Shown: positions 49,819 through 58,562, numbered from the stretch's first letter. The stretch is 64,000 nucleotides of DNA from Methylobacterium sp. Leaf108 (GCF_001423265.1 NZ_LMND01000001.1:713842-777841); one strand, 5' to 3'. Program-made: numbers and translations. The notes: generated from the letters alone by a model not told the origin.

Positions 49819-50876
49819 CGGCGAAGGCGCGCCAGCATCCGCTCGACGTGAGCGATCGGCGTCTGCGGCGTGATGCCGTGGCCGAGGTTGAAGATGTGGG
49901 GCCTGCCCTTCACCGCCTCACGCACCGCGTCGACGGCCGCGTCCAGCGCCTCGCCGCCCTCGATCAGCACGTCGGGGTGGACGTTGCCCTGCGTCACCGT
50001 GGTGTCGGGGATGCGGGCACGCAATTCGGCGAGATCCACCGACCAGTCGACGCCCACAGCATCGGCGCCGGTTTCGGGCACCACGCGGGCGTGGCCCTCG
50101 AGGCCCGAGCCGCGGGCGAACACGATGATCCTGGCGCCCGGCACCCGGGCGCGCACGCCGGCGACCATCCGGGCGATGGGCTCGAACGACCATTGCTTGA
50201 GGGCGTCGCCCTGCGTCTCCGGCAGCGTGCCGGCGTGCGACTCGAAGATCTGCACGGCGTCGACGCCGGCCTCGAACTGACGCACGAGGTATTCGATCTG
50301 CACGTCGACCAGGCGGTCGATCAGCGCCTTCACCAGTTCGGGCTCGCGGCGGGCGAGGTCGCGCGAAGGGGCGAGATCCGGCGTGCCGCGCCCGCCGATC
50401 ATGTAGCTCGCCACCGTCCAGGGCGCGCCGCAGAACCCGAGCAAGGTGGTCTCGAAGGGCAGTTCGGCCCGCAGCCGCCGCACCGCCTCGAACACCGGCG
50501 CGAGGTGGGTGAAGATCGCCGGGTCGTCGGCCTGGCGCAGGCGGTCGAACTCGGCCCGGCCCTCCAGCGGGTCGAGGCGGGGGCCTTCGCCCTCAACGAA
50601 CCGCACCCTCTGGCCCAGCGCGTCGGGGATCACGAGGATGTCGGAGAACAGGATCGAGGCCTCGAAGCCGAACCGGCGGATCGGCTGCAGGGTCACTTCC
50701 ACCGCATAGTCGGGGGTGTAGCAGAGGTCGAGGAACGACCCGGCCCTGGCACGAACCTCGCGGTACTCCGGCAGGTAGCGCCCGGCCTGTCGCATCACCC
50801 AGGCCGGAGGCGGAAACATGGCTTCTCCGGACAGGACACGCAGGACCGCGCGGTCCTCTCGGCGAAGCTGGCTCAT
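49815..50876 (-). CDS. hemE: uroporphyrinogen decarboxylase
   Basis: Fifth step of haem synthesis, four decarboxylations of uroporphyrinogen III. 353 residues: the N-terminal signature PPAWVMRQAGRYLPEYREVR and the second signature GFCGAPWTVASYMIGGRGTP, then QGNVHPDVLIEGG. Start ATG at 50876 (MSQLRREDRAVL), upstream frame discarded. It is the left flank of the predicted origin and is transcribed away from it, as in Caulobacter. Confidence 0.96.
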   Translation of the reverse strand: MSQLRREDRAVLRVLSGEAMFPPPAWVMRQAGRYLPEYREVRARAGSFLDLCYTPDYAVEVTLQPIRRFGFEASILFSDILVIPDALGQRVRFVEGEGPRLDPLEGRAEFDRLRQADDPAIFTHLAPVFEAVRRLRAELPFETTLLGFCGAPWTVASYMIGGRGTPDLAPSRDLARREPELVKALIDRLVDVQIEYLVRQFEAGVDAVQIFESHAGTLPETQGDALKQWSFEPIARMVAGVRARVPGARIIVFARGSGLEGHARVVPETGADAVGVDWSVDLAELRARIPDTTVTQGNVHPDVLIEGGEALDAAVDAVREAVKGRPHIFNLGHGITPQTPIAHVERMLARLRR

Positions 50877-50989
50877 CGGGTCTCCTCGAAACGGGGTGTC
50901 GGCGTCGGTGTCGTGTGTAGCATCACCGATCGGGGTCTTGGCCAGAGCGAAAACGCCGGCGCCGCCCCGATCGTGGAATCGCCTCGGAT

Positions 50990-50998
50990 CGATCCACA
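50990..50998 (+). promoter_or_regulatory. weak DnaA box (ATCCACA core)
   Basis: CGATCCACA, two mismatches from TTATCCACA, same orientation as the perfect box at 51315. Confidence 0.45.
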
Positions 50999-51079
50999 CA
51001 GGGCCCCCTTAAAGAGAGAAAGAAAGACTCTTGAGGACTCTGTTTTTTCAGTTGGAGACTGGATGTCGGGAGCGGAAAT

Positions 51080-51088
51080 CCATCCACA
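51080..51088 (+). promoter_or_regulatory. weak DnaA box (ATCCACA core)
   Basis: CCATCCACA, two mismatches from consensus, 90 bases from the previous box and in the same direction. Confidence 0.45.
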
Positions 51089-51110
51089 GGCGATCCCTGG
51101 GGCGACGGCG

Positions 51111-51125
51111 TTAACCGGGCTTTAA
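51111..51125 (+). promoter_or_regulatory. CtrA-type site in the predicted origin
   Basis: TTAA-CCGGGCT-TTAA fits the CtrA recognition motif TTAA-N7-TTAA exactly. In Caulobacter CtrA-P binds such sites in the origin and blocks initiation. It lies 27 bases from the middle weak DnaA box. Confidence 0.75.
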
Positions 51126-51314
51126 CGGATCGTGAGCAATCTGAGCATTCGATCAGCAGAGTCAGGCGCTTGCCGCCTCGACCCTCCCCGACGACCGCTC
51201 GCCGTCCCGGATTCTCCCAAAACCGGTCCCGGCACGAGTCGGTTGCGACACGCTGTTGATCCAGGAGTCGACGATCGTGCAGGCGAGATCCCTGGACGGT
51301 CCCGTTGAGCCGGC

Positions 51315-51323
51315 TTATCCACA
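51315..51323 (+). promoter_or_regulatory. perfect DnaA box
   Basis: TTATCCACA, matching the nine-base DnaA consensus exactly, 84 bases before the ppsR ATG. Confidence 0.8.
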
Positions 51324-51406
51324 CTCGTCGACTCCTCCCGCGCGACGCGGTGGATGACGCCCCGACCGGCCGCCGTCCCGATCGCGCCGAAGGACCTCTG
51401 CGCCCG

Positions 51407-52237
51407 ATGAGCCGAAGCTACTTCCATCTCCATCTCGTGTCGGATTCCACCGGCGAGACCCTCATCAACGTCGGCCGGGCGGCGGCCGCGCAATACGAGG
51501 GCATCTCGGCCATCGAGCACGTCTATCCGCTCGTCCGCTCGGGGCCGCAGCTGGAGCGGGTGATCTCGGAGATCGAGGCCGCACCCGGCCTCGTGCTCTA
51601 CACCCTCGTCGGCCACGACCTCACCCAGCGCCTGGAGGCGGCCTGCCGCGAGACCGGCTCGCCCTGCCTGTCGGTGCTGCAGCCGGTGCACGCCCTGCTG
51701 CAGTCCTACCTCGGGGCCGAGACGACGGCCCGGCCGGGCGCCCAGCACATGCTGAACGCCGAGTACTTCAAGCGCATCGACGCCATGAACTTCACCCTGG
51801 CGCACGACGACGGCAACCTGCCCCTCGACCTCGACGAGGCCGACGTCATCCTGATCGGGGTCAGCCGCACCTCGAAGACGCCCACCGCGATCTATCTGGC
51901 CAACCGCGGGCTCAAGACCGCGAACTTCCCCCTGGTGCCCAACATGCCGGTGCCCGAATCCCTCGAGACCGCGCGCAAGCCGCTGATGGTCGGCCTGCTC
52001 GCCAGCCCCGAGCGCATCGTGCACATCCGCCAGAACCGGCTCCTCAGCCTCAAGGCCGACGATTCCTCGCTCTACGTCGACCGCAGCGCGGTCGCCGACG
52101 AGGTCGCCGCCTGCCGCCGGCTGTGCGCCAAGCACCGCTGGCCGACCATCGACGTCACCCGCCGCTCGATCGAGGAGACGGCCGCCGCCATCCTCGACCT
52201 GCACCGCGAGCACCGCCTCAAGTTCATCGCCAGCTGA
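51407..52237 (+). CDS. ppsR: pyruvate, phosphate dikinase regulatory protein (DUF299)
   Basis: 276-residue bifunctional kinase/pyrophosphorylase of the DUF299 family that switches PPDK or PEP synthase on and off. Signature [20 protein letters not shown] at the start and a P-loop-like [20 protein letters not shown], then [14 protein letters not shown]. Start [17 protein letters not shown] is preferred; the frame is open back into the origin, which is not protein-like. As the RP001 homologue it is the right flank of the origin. Confidence 0.93.
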   Translation: MSRSYFHLHLVSDSTGETLINVGRAAAAQYEGISAIEHVYPLVRSGPQLERVISEIEAAPGLVLYTLVGHDLTQRLEAACRETGSPCLSVLQPVHALLQSYLGAETTARPGAQHMLNAEYFKRIDAMNFTLAHDDGNLPLDLDEADVILIGVSRTSKTPTAIYLANRGLKTANFPLVPNMPVPESLETARKPLMVGLLASPERIVHIRQNRLLSLKADDSSLYVDRSAVADEVAACRRLCAKHRWPTIDVTRRSIEETAAAILDLHREHRLKFIAS

Positions 52238-52240
52238 GCG

Positions 52241-52867
52241 ATGGCAGGCCATTCCATGACCAGCCTCTGGACCCGGTCCGACCCGCTGCTCCTGGCCTCC
52301 GCCAGCCCGACCCGGCGCCTGCTGCTGGACGGCGCCGGGCTCACCGTCGAGGCCTGCGCGGCCGATGTCGACGAGCGGGGACTGGAGGCCGCCGGTCACG
52401 ACGGCCCGGCCGCCCTCGCCCTGGTGCTCGCCCGGGCCAAGGCCCGCGCGGTCGCGCAGCGGTTTCCCGGCCGCCTCGTGGTCGGCGCCGACCAGGTCCT
52501 GTCCTGCGACGGCGCGTTCCTGCACAAGCCGGCCGACCTCGCCCAGGCGCGGGAACAGATCGCGATGCTCTCGGGCCGGACCCACAGCCTGCACGCGGCC
52601 GTGGCCATCGCCGAAGGGGGCGAGGTGGTGGACGGCTTCGTCGAGGAGGCGCGGCTGACCCTGCGCCGCCTCGATGCGGAGCAGATCGCCCGCTACGTCG
52701 CGCTGGCCGGGCCGGCGCGGGTGACCGCCAGCGTCGGCGGCTACCAGCTCGAGGGCCTGGGCATCCACCTGTTCGAGAGGATCGAGGGCGACCACAGCAC
52801 GATCCTGGGGTTGCCGCTGCTGCCGTTGTTGAAGCGGTTGCGGGAGCGGGGATGCCTCGCGTTCTGA
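52241..52867 (+). CDS. maf: Maf family nucleotide pyrophosphatase
   Basis: 208 residues. LLASASPTRRLLLDGAGLTV at the N-terminus is the Maf substrate loop, with VVGADQVLSCDGAFLHKP next. It removes modified pyrimidine or uridine nucleotides (m5U, pseudo-U, dTTP types) and affects septum formation. It starts three bases after the ppsR stop and is part of the ppsR-maf-aroE-coaE-dnaQ origin cluster. Confidence 0.92.
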   Translation: MAGHSMTSLWTRSDPLLLASASPTRRLLLDGAGLTVEACAADVDERGLEAAGHDGPAALALVLARAKARAVAQRFPGRLVVGADQVLSCDGAFLHKPADLAQAREQIAMLSGRTHSLHAAVAIAEGGEVVDGFVEEARLTLRRLDAEQIARYVALAGPARVTASVGGYQLEGLGIHLFERIEGDHSTILGLPLLPLLKRLRERGCLAF

Positions 52868-53028
52868 CACGGGCGCGTGGACGGACCGCAGTCGACGGTC
52901 CTCACGGCTCGTCAGGGTGGATCGCGGGTTCGCCTTTCCCGGCAGGCGGGGAGAGGGGATGCGCACCTCTCGATCCCACAGAGCGGTCAGGGTATCGAAC
53001 CCTCCACACAAGACGATAAGGGCGCCTC

Positions 53029-53958
53029 GTGGCCGATCACGCGCACGACCATCACCACGGTCATCACGGACATGATCACGCCCCCGCCTCGTTCGGGCGG
53101 GCCTTCGCCATCGGCATCGTCCTCAACACGGTGTTCGTGGTGGTGGAGGCCGGCTACGGCGTCGCCAGCCAGTCGATGTCGCTGGTGGCCGATGCCGGGC
53201 ACAACCTCTCCGACGTGCTCGCCCTCGTCGTCGCCTGGGTCGCCTCGCGCCTGGTGACGCGGCCGGCGAGCGCCCGCTTCACCTACGGGCTGCGCGGGTC
53301 GTCGATCCTGGCGGCGCTGTTCAACGCGGTCTTCCTCCTGCTCGCCACCGGGATGATCATCTGGGAGGCGGCCTCGCGCCTCGTCGATCCCACCCCCGTG
53401 GCCGGCGGCACCGTGATGGCGGTGGCCGGCGTCGGCATCCTCGTCAACGGCGTCACCGCCTGGCTGTTCGCCTCCGGGCGCAAGGGCGACATCAACATCC
53501 GCGGCGCCTACCTCCACATGCTCGCCGACACCGCCGTCTCGGCCGGCGTCGTGGTCGCCGGCCTCGTCATCCTGGTCACCGGGTTCGACTGGGTCGACCC
53601 GCTGGTGAGCCTCGTCATCGCCGCCCTCATCGTTTGGAGTTCCTGGGGCCTCCTGCGCGACAGCACCGTCATGGCGCTCTCGGCGGTGCCGCAGAACCTC
53701 GACCCCGCGGCCATCGCCGCCTTCCTCACCGCACGGCCGGGGGTGAGCGCCCTGCACGACCTCCACGTCTGGCCGGTGAGCACCACCGAGACGGCGCTGA
53801 CCGCCCACCTCGTCATGGCAGCCGGGCACCCCGGCAACGGCTTCCTGGTCGAGACGGCCGAGGCCCTGCGCCACCGCTTCGGCATCGCCCACACCACGCT
53901 CCAGATCGAGGATCCCGGCGGCCCCGCCTGTCCCCTCGCGCAAGGCTGCCGCCCATGA
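53029..53958 (+). CDS. cation diffusion facilitator transporter (Zn/Co/Cd-type)
   Basis: 309 residues with six helices. The His-rich start ADHAHDHHHGHHGHDHAP and the paired metal sites LVADAGHNLSDVLAL (helix II) and HMLADTAVSAGVV (helix V) are CDF hallmarks; the C-terminal cytosolic domain has GVSALHDLHVWPVSTTETAL. It exports Zn/Co/Cd-like ions by proton exchange. Start is GTG 53029. It interrupts the usual maf-aroE order, so it was inserted or kept by lineage. Its stop overlaps the aroE ATG by four bases. Confidence 0.93.
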   Translation: MADHAHDHHHGHHGHDHAPASFGRAFAIGIVLNTVFVVVEAGYGVASQSMSLVADAGHNLSDVLALVVAWVASRLVTRPASARFTYGLRGSSILAALFNAVFLLLATGMIIWEAASRLVDPTPVAGGTVMAVAGVGILVNGVTAWLFASGRKGDINIRGAYLHMLADTAVSAGVVVAGLVILVTGFDWVDPLVSLVIAALIVWSSWGLLRDSTVMALSAVPQNLDPAAIAAFLTARPGVSALHDLHVWPVSTTETALTAHLVMAAGHPGNGFLVETAEALRHRFGIAHTTLQIEDPGGPACPLAQGCRP

Positions 53959-54794
53959 TCCGCGCCTTCGTCGTCGGCCACCCCATCGCCCATTCGCGCT
54001 CGCCGCTGATCCACGGCCATTGGCTCGCCGCGTTCGGGATCGACGGGCGCTACGAGCGGATCGACGTGGCGCCCTCGGCGTTTCCCGCCTTCCTGCGCGA
54101 CCTGCGCGAGCAGGGGCTGGCCGGCGGCAACGTCACCATCCCCCACAAGGAGGCTGCCTTCGCCCTCGTCGACGTCCTTACCCCGCGGGCCGCCCGCATC
54201 GGCGCGGTCAACACCCTGTTCTTTTCCGAGGACGGCCGGCTCACCGGCGACAACACCGACGCACCGGGCTTCATCGCCCACCTCGACCAGAGCCTGGGTC
54301 GCGACTGGCCGAGCCGCGGCGACGGCTCGGCCGTCGTGCTCGGGGCGGGGGGAGCGGCGCGGGCCATCGTGGTCGGGCTCCTCGAACGCGGCATCGCCCG
54401 GGTGGCAGTGGCCAACCGCACGCCCGAACGGGCGCTCGGCCTCGTCGCCCTCGACCCCGCCCGCGTCCGCGCCATCGCCTGGGACGAACTCCCCGCCGCG
54501 CTCGCGCCCGCCGGGCTCCTCGTCAACACGACCTCGCTCGGCATGGCCGGCCATCCGCCCCTCGTCCTCGACGTGGCGGCGCTGGGCTCCGAGGCGGCGG
54601 TGGCCGACATCGTCTACGCACCCCTCGAGACGCCGCTGCTGGCCGCCGCCCGCGCCCGCGGGCTCGATGCCGTCGACGGGCTCGGCATGCTGCTGCACCA
54701 GGCGGTGCCGGGGTTCGCCCGCTGGTTCGGCCGCACCCCTTCGGTGACGCCGGCCCTGCGCGAGCGCATCCTCGCCGACCTCGCCCCGTCATGA
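53955..54794 (+). CDS. aroE: shikimate dehydrogenase
   Basis: Reduces 3-dehydroshikimate to shikimate with NADPH in the aromatic pathway. 279 residues: GHPIAHSRSPLIHG (shikimate site), IPHKEAAF with the catalytic Lys, NTDAPGF, and the GAGGAARAIVVGLLE nucleotide loop. Starts at ATG 53955 inside the CDF stop and overlaps coaE by four bases. Confidence 0.95.
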   Translation: MIRAFVVGHPIAHSRSPLIHGHWLAAFGIDGRYERIDVAPSAFPAFLRDLREQGLAGGNVTIPHKEAAFALVDVLTPRAARIGAVNTLFFSEDGRLTGDNTDAPGFIAHLDQSLGRDWPSRGDGSAVVLGAGGAARAIVVGLLERGIARVAVANRTPERALGLVALDPARVRAIAWDELPAALAPAGLLVNTTSLGMAGHPPLVLDVAALGSEAAVADIVYAPLETPLLAAARARGLDAVDGLGMLLHQAVPGFARWFGRTPSVTPALRERILADLAPS

Positions 54795-55390
54795 CCGGGC
54801 GCGCGCGGACGGTCCTCGGCCTCACCGGGTCGATCGGCATGGGCAAATCGGCGACGGCGGCGATGTTCGCCAAGCGCGGCGTGCCCGTTCACGATTCCGA
54901 CGCGGCCGTCCATGCCCTCTACGGGCCGGGAGGAGGGGCTGGGCCGGCCATCGCCGCGATCGCACCGGATGCGGTCGGCGCCGACGGCGCCGTCGACCGC
55001 AAGGCCCTGCGCGCGGCGGTGCTCGGCGATCCCGCCCGCATGGCCGCTCTGGAAGCGATCGTCCATCCCCTCGTCCAGGCGGAGAGCCGGGCCTTCCTGG
55101 CCCGCCACGCCGACGCGCCCCTTGTCGTCCTCGACATCCCCCTCCTCTACGAGAGCGGTGCCGAGCGCCGCTGCGACGCCGTCCTCGTCGTCACGGCCGA
55201 TCCGGAGGTGCAGCGCGCGCGGGTGCTCGCCCGGCCCGGGATGACGGAGGCGGTGTTCTCGGCGATCCTCGCCAAGCAGATGCCCGATGCCGAGAAACGG
55301 GCGCGCGCCGACATCGTGATCGACACCGGCCACGGCTTTGACCGGACCGAAAGGGAGGTCGATGCTATCCTTGAACGATTGCGCGGCTGA
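54791..55390 (+). CDS. coaE: dephospho-CoA kinase
   Basis: Last step of coenzyme A synthesis. 199 residues with the P-loop GLTGSIGMGKSATAAMF and the lid/CoA region LDIPLLYESGAERRCDAVLV. It overlaps aroE (ATGA) and precedes dnaQ by 24 bases; the conserved order is aroE-coaE-dnaQ in alphaproteobacteria. Confidence 0.95.
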   Translation: MTGRARTVLGLTGSIGMGKSATAAMFAKRGVPVHDSDAAVHALYGPGGGAGPAIAAIAPDAVGADGAVDRKALRAAVLGDPARMAALEAIVHPLVQAESRAFLARHADAPLVVLDIPLLYESGAERRCDAVLVVTADPEVQRARVLARPGMTEAVFSAILAKQMPDAEKRARADIVIDTGHGFDRTEREVDAILERLRG

Positions 55391-55414
55391 AGCCGTCGCC
55401 AACCGGAATGCCAC

Positions 55415-56137
55415 ATGCTGCGCGAGATCGTCCTCGACACCGAAACCACCGGCACCGATGCCAAGGGCGGCGACCGGTTGATCGAGATCGGCTGCGTCGA
55501 ACTCGTCAACCACATCCAGACCGGGGTGAATTTCCACCGCTACTGCAACCCGCAGCGGCCGGTCTCGCAGGGGGCGTTCGCCGTCCACGGCCTCTCGGAC
55601 GCCTTTCTGGCCGACAAGCCGCTGTTCGCCGACATCGTCGCGGACCTCGTCGCGTTCTGCGGCGATTCCCCCCTCGTCATCCACAACGCCCCCTTCGACG
55701 TGGGCTTCCTCAACGCCGAGTTCGCGCGGCTGGCCGCCGCCGCCCCGCCGCCGATCGTCCTCGAGTCGGTGGTCGACACCCTGCAGCTGGCGCGGCGCAA
55801 GCACCCCGGCGCGGCCAACAACCTCGATGCTCTGTGCGTCCGCTACGGCATCGACACCGCCCGGCGCACCAAGCACGGGGCGCTCCTCGACGCGCAGATC
55901 CTCGCCGAAGTCTACATGGAGCTGCTGGGCGGCAAGCAGACCACCCTCGGGCTGACCGCGCTCACCGCCTCGCAGGACCCCGGCCTCGCCCCGGGCGACG
56001 AGGTCGGCGCCGCCGCGCCGCGCCGTGCCCGCAGCCGCATCACCCCCGCCGAACGGGAGGCGCACGCCGCCTTCTGCGCCACCCTGGGCGGAACCCCGGT
56101 CTGGTCCGACTACCGCAGCGCCACCGACGCGGCGTGA
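55415..56137 (+). CDS. dnaQ: DNA polymerase III epsilon subunit (proofreading exonuclease)
   Basis: 240 residues. DEDDh exonuclease motifs: D8 and E10 in LDTETTGTDAKGG, NAPFDVGFLNAEF (motif II) and TKHGALLDAQ (motif III with catalytic His and Asp). It proofreads the replicase alpha subunit. It is the end of the origin-side cluster. The C-terminal part (ARSRITPAEREAHAAF) is the alpha-binding tail. Confidence 0.95.
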   Translation: MLREIVLDTETTGTDAKGGDRLIEIGCVELVNHIQTGVNFHRYCNPQRPVSQGAFAVHGLSDAFLADKPLFADIVADLVAFCGDSPLVIHNAPFDVGFLNAEFARLAAAAPPPIVLESVVDTLQLARRKHPGAANNLDALCVRYGIDTARRTKHGALLDAQILAEVYMELLGGKQTTLGLTALTASQDPGLAPGDEVGAAAPRRARSRITPAEREAHAAFCATLGGTPVWSDYRSATDAA

Positions 56138-56145
56138 TGCTGCGT

Positions 56146-56171
56146 TGCACGATCGTGCATATTGCAATGCA
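56146..56171. promoter_or_regulatory. TGCA palindrome cluster upstream of the CopG gene
   Basis: Perfect 14-base palindrome TGCACGATCGTGCA at 56146-56159, followed by two more TGCA units at 56163 and 56168 (TTGCAATGCA). This is a likely operator, since ribbon-helix-helix proteins of the CopG type often autoregulate from repeats of short palindromes. It lies 42-67 bases before the CopG ATG. Confidence 0.55.
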
Positions 56172-56212
56172 TCATCGCAAGCCCATATACCATCCAACGG
56201 GATGGCGTGAGG

Positions 56213-56659
56213 ATGGTGGTGATGCTGCAGATCGAGGACCCGCCGGTAGCTCCGGGCAAGGCCCCCGCGCGCTCCGGCGATAGCGAGAAGATCACGATCA
56301 ACCTCGGTTTCGTCGATCTCGGCCATATCGACCTCCTCGTCTCCGAGGGGGTCTATGCCAACCGCACCGACTTCATCCGCACCGCCATCCGTAACCAGAC
56401 CGAACGCCATGCCGAGGTGACCCGCCAGGCGGTGGCTCGCAACCGGGTGGAGCTGGGACTGCGCCACTTCACCCGCGCCGACCTCGAAGACGCCCGCGCC
56501 AGGGGCGAGACCCTGCACATCCGGGTGCTGGGCCTCGCCAGCATCGCCTACGACGTGAGCCCCGACCTCGCCCGGGCCACCATCGCCTCCCTCGACGTCC
56601 TGGGCAGCCTGCACGCCAGCCCCGCCGTCAAGGCGGCCCTGAGCGACCGCCTGCGCTGA
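56213..56659 (+). CDS. CopG-type ribbon-helix-helix regulator
   Basis: 148 residues. The RHH core is KITINLGFVDLGHIDLLVSE and GVYANRTDFIRTAIRNQTER, an unusually good CopG-type match. The C-terminal part (VRVLGLASIAYDVSPDLARA) is not typical and may be a ligand or partner domain. ATG at 56213 preferred; a second ATG at 56222 is possible. It precedes the PHB-depolymerase-like gene by 78 bases, so it may regulate storage or surface lipid metabolism. Confidence 0.8.
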   Translation: MVVMLQIEDPPVAPGKAPARSGDSEKITINLGFVDLGHIDLLVSEGVYANRTDFIRTAIRNQTERHAEVTRQAVARNRVELGLRHFTRADLEDARARGETLHIRVLGLASIAYDVSPDLARATIASLDVLGSLHASPAVKAALSDRLR

Positions 56660-56737
56660 TCCAGCCGATACCCCCTTGTCCCGATAGCGCCACGCGTCTC
56701 CGAAGGGAGACCGGACGTTCTTGAAAGCGATTCCCCC

Positions 56738-58039
56738 ATGTCCGAGTCGTCGAACGGAATCCAGGCCCGCATCGCCGAAATGATGGAGGCCACCCGCATG
56801 ACCGGGGCAGGGCGCCTGCACGAGGCGACCGCGCTGATCCAGCGGGCCCTGACCGGCGCCGCGCCGACCTCCTCCCAGCCGAACCCGTCCCAGCCGAAGG
56901 CGATCGAACCCAGGACCATCGACCTGACGGCCGAACCGGTCGAGCCGCGTCCCGCGTCCTCCTCCAAGACCACGTCCGCGTCCTCGTCCACCTCGCAGGC
57001 GCCCGAGGCGCCGCAGGCGGCGGCGTTCAACCGGGCCGGCTTCCAGGGCCCGGTGCTGCCGGAGCGGGTGCGCGAGGTCGTCAGCACCGTGGTCGGCGGG
57101 CTCGGGCGCAACGTCGCGCCGTTGTTCAAGGGGCTGGTGCCGGGCGCGGCGGTGGCACCGCGGGTGGCCGGGGCCGGCACCTTCTCCGAACATGCCTTCG
57201 AGAACGCCGCCGGCGCCCGTTCCTACAAGCTCTACGTTCCGAGCAACCTCGCGGCCCGGCCGCCGCTGGTGGTGATGCTGCACGGCTGCTCGCAGTCGCC
57301 CGACGACTTCGCCGCCGGCACCGGCATGAACGAGCTCGCCGAGGAACTCGGGTTCCTGGTGGTTTATCCAGGCCAGTCCGGCCGGGCCAACGGCCAGAAG
57401 TGCTGGAACTGGTTCGAGCCGCGCGACCAGGGCCGCGACGGCGGCGAGGCCGGCATCATCGCCGGCATCACCAGGGCGGTCACCGCCGCGCACGGGGCCG
57501 ATCCCGCCCGCGTCTACATCGCCGGGCTCTCGGCCGGTGCGGCGGCGGCGGCCAACGTCGCCCATGCCTATCCCGACCTCTATGCCGGGGTCGGCGTCCA
57601 TTCGGGGCTGGCGGCGGGCTGCGCCCGCGACCTCTCCTCCGCCCTGATGGCCATGAACATGGGCGCCCCGGGCGCCAATCCGCCCAATGGCTTCGGGGCA
57701 CCGGCGGCGGGCATCCGCATCCCCACCATCGTCGTCCACGGCGAGGGCGATGGCACCGTCAGCCCCCGCAACGGCGACCAGGTCCTGGCCCAGGCCGGCA
57801 TCGCCCGGCTCGAAGCGCTGGAGACGCCCGCTCCTCAGGCCAGCCCCGGCGGCCTCGCCTATACCCGCACCCGCTATGCCGACGCCGACGGCCGCGTGCT
57901 GGTGGAGAACTGGGTGGTCAAGGGCCTCGGCCACGCCTGGTCGGGAGGGCGTGCGGGGGCGAGCTACACCGACCCGCGTGGACCCGACGCATCGCGCGCC
58001 ATGCTCACCTTCTTCCTCTCGCACAGCCTCGGGCACTGA
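56738..58039 (+). CDS. PHB-depolymerase-type esterase
   Basis: 433 residues. The alpha/beta-hydrolase domain begins around SYKLYVPSNLAARPPLVVML, with the oxyanion LHGCSQSPDDFAAGTGMNEL, the lipase box YIAGLSAGAAAAANVAHAYP (nucleophile S265) and HGEGDGTVSPRNGDQV carrying the acidic residue, then the His in VVKGLGHAWSGG. It matches the esterase/PHB depolymerase family 1. There is no signal peptide, so it is probably an intracellular enzyme for short-chain polyesters or carboxylesters. The first 130 residues are low-complexity. Confidence 0.87.
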   Translation: MSESSNGIQARIAEMMEATRMTGAGRLHEATALIQRALTGAAPTSSQPNPSQPKAIEPRTIDLTAEPVEPRPASSSKTTSASSSTSQAPEAPQAAAFNRAGFQGPVLPERVREVVSTVVGGLGRNVAPLFKGLVPGAAVAPRVAGAGTFSEHAFENAAGARSYKLYVPSNLAARPPLVVMLHGCSQSPDDFAAGTGMNELAEELGFLVVYPGQSGRANGQKCWNWFEPRDQGRDGGEAGIIAGITRAVTAAHGADPARVYIAGLSAGAAAAANVAHAYPDLYAGVGVHSGLAAGCARDLSSALMAMNMGAPGANPPNGFGAPAAGIRIPTIVVHGEGDGTVSPRNGDQVLAQAGIARLEALETPAPQASPGGLAYTRTRYADADGRVLVENWVVKGLGHAWSGGRAGASYTDPRGPDASRAMLTFFLSHSLGH

Positions 58040-58163
58040 CGGGGCAAGCGGTCGGTGCTTCGATGTGGTCCCTTGGCCGCAGCGGCGGACCGACCTATGT
58101 GGCGGTCTCCGAAGCGGGACGTTTGAGCAGCCCGCGCGGGACGATTGAGGAAACCACCACGCC

Positions 58164-58562
58164 ATGTCGACATCCCCGCTCCCCCTGCGCCTCGTCCTGG
58201 GGCTCGCCCTCGCGGCCGCACCGACGTTTGCGAGCGCGCAGATCCGCAACGCGCCCAACCCGCGCGCCTTGGAGTTCGCCGCCTACATTTTCTCGGCGGC
58301 CAACGTCTGCGGCTACCGCATCGGCGTCGAGCAGTTCGACGCCCTGCTCCAGAAGCAGAACGTCGACCCCAAGGACGTCGCCCCGCGCGGCCCCTTCGGC
58401 GCCAAGGTCCAGACCATGTTCGCGCTGATGTCCAACCAGATGCAGCTCAACCGCGAGCGCTCCTGCCTCGCGGTGGCCGGCGAGTACGGCCCGGAGGGCA
58501 CCGTCGCCAAGGACGTGCTCCTGCCCGCCGCTGCGCCGGCCGAGCCGAAGCCGGCGCAGTAG
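58164..58562 (+). CDS. hypothetical exported protein
   Basis: 132 residues. Signal peptide MSTSPLPLRLVLGLALAAAP followed by TFASAQ. The mature part has two Cys (NVCGYRIGVEQFDALLQKQN and ERSCLAVAGEYGPEGTVAKD), probably one disulfide. A Pro/Ala tail follows. No family recognised, but the pattern of small secreted alphaproteobacterial proteins is clear. It starts 124 bases after the PHB-type gene. Confidence 0.7.
   Translation: MSTSPLPLRLVLGLALAAAPTFASAQIRNAPNPRALEFAAYIFSAANVCGYRIGVEQFDALLQKQNVDPKDVAPRGPFGAKVQTMFALMSNQMQLNRERSCLAVAGEYGPEGTVAKDVLLPAAAPAEPKPAQ

Larger units (their letters stand above)
50877..51406. other. predicted chromosomal replication origin (oriC)
   Basis: 530-base gap between divergent hemE and ppsR, the conserved flanks of alphaproteobacterial origins (in Caulobacter the origin lies between hemE and the RP001/DUF299 gene). 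It holds a perfect DnaA box TTATCCACA (51315), two weaker boxes ending ATCCACA (50990, 51080), a perfect TTAA-N7-TTAA CtrA-type site (51111), eight GANTC sites, and an A/T-rich stretch with a T6 run at 51043-51048. Everything beyond gene order and motifs is inference. Confidence 0.8.

Noticed and set aside
51305..51406. N-terminal extension of ppsR into the origin region
   Set aside because: The extra 34 residues are not family-like and contain the DnaA box; [10 protein letters not shown] at 51407 is the conserved start.
52988..53006. T-arm-like GGGTTCGATACCC on the minus strand, possible tRNA end
   Set aside because: No acceptor, D or anticodon arm could be built around it; at most a fragment or chance match.
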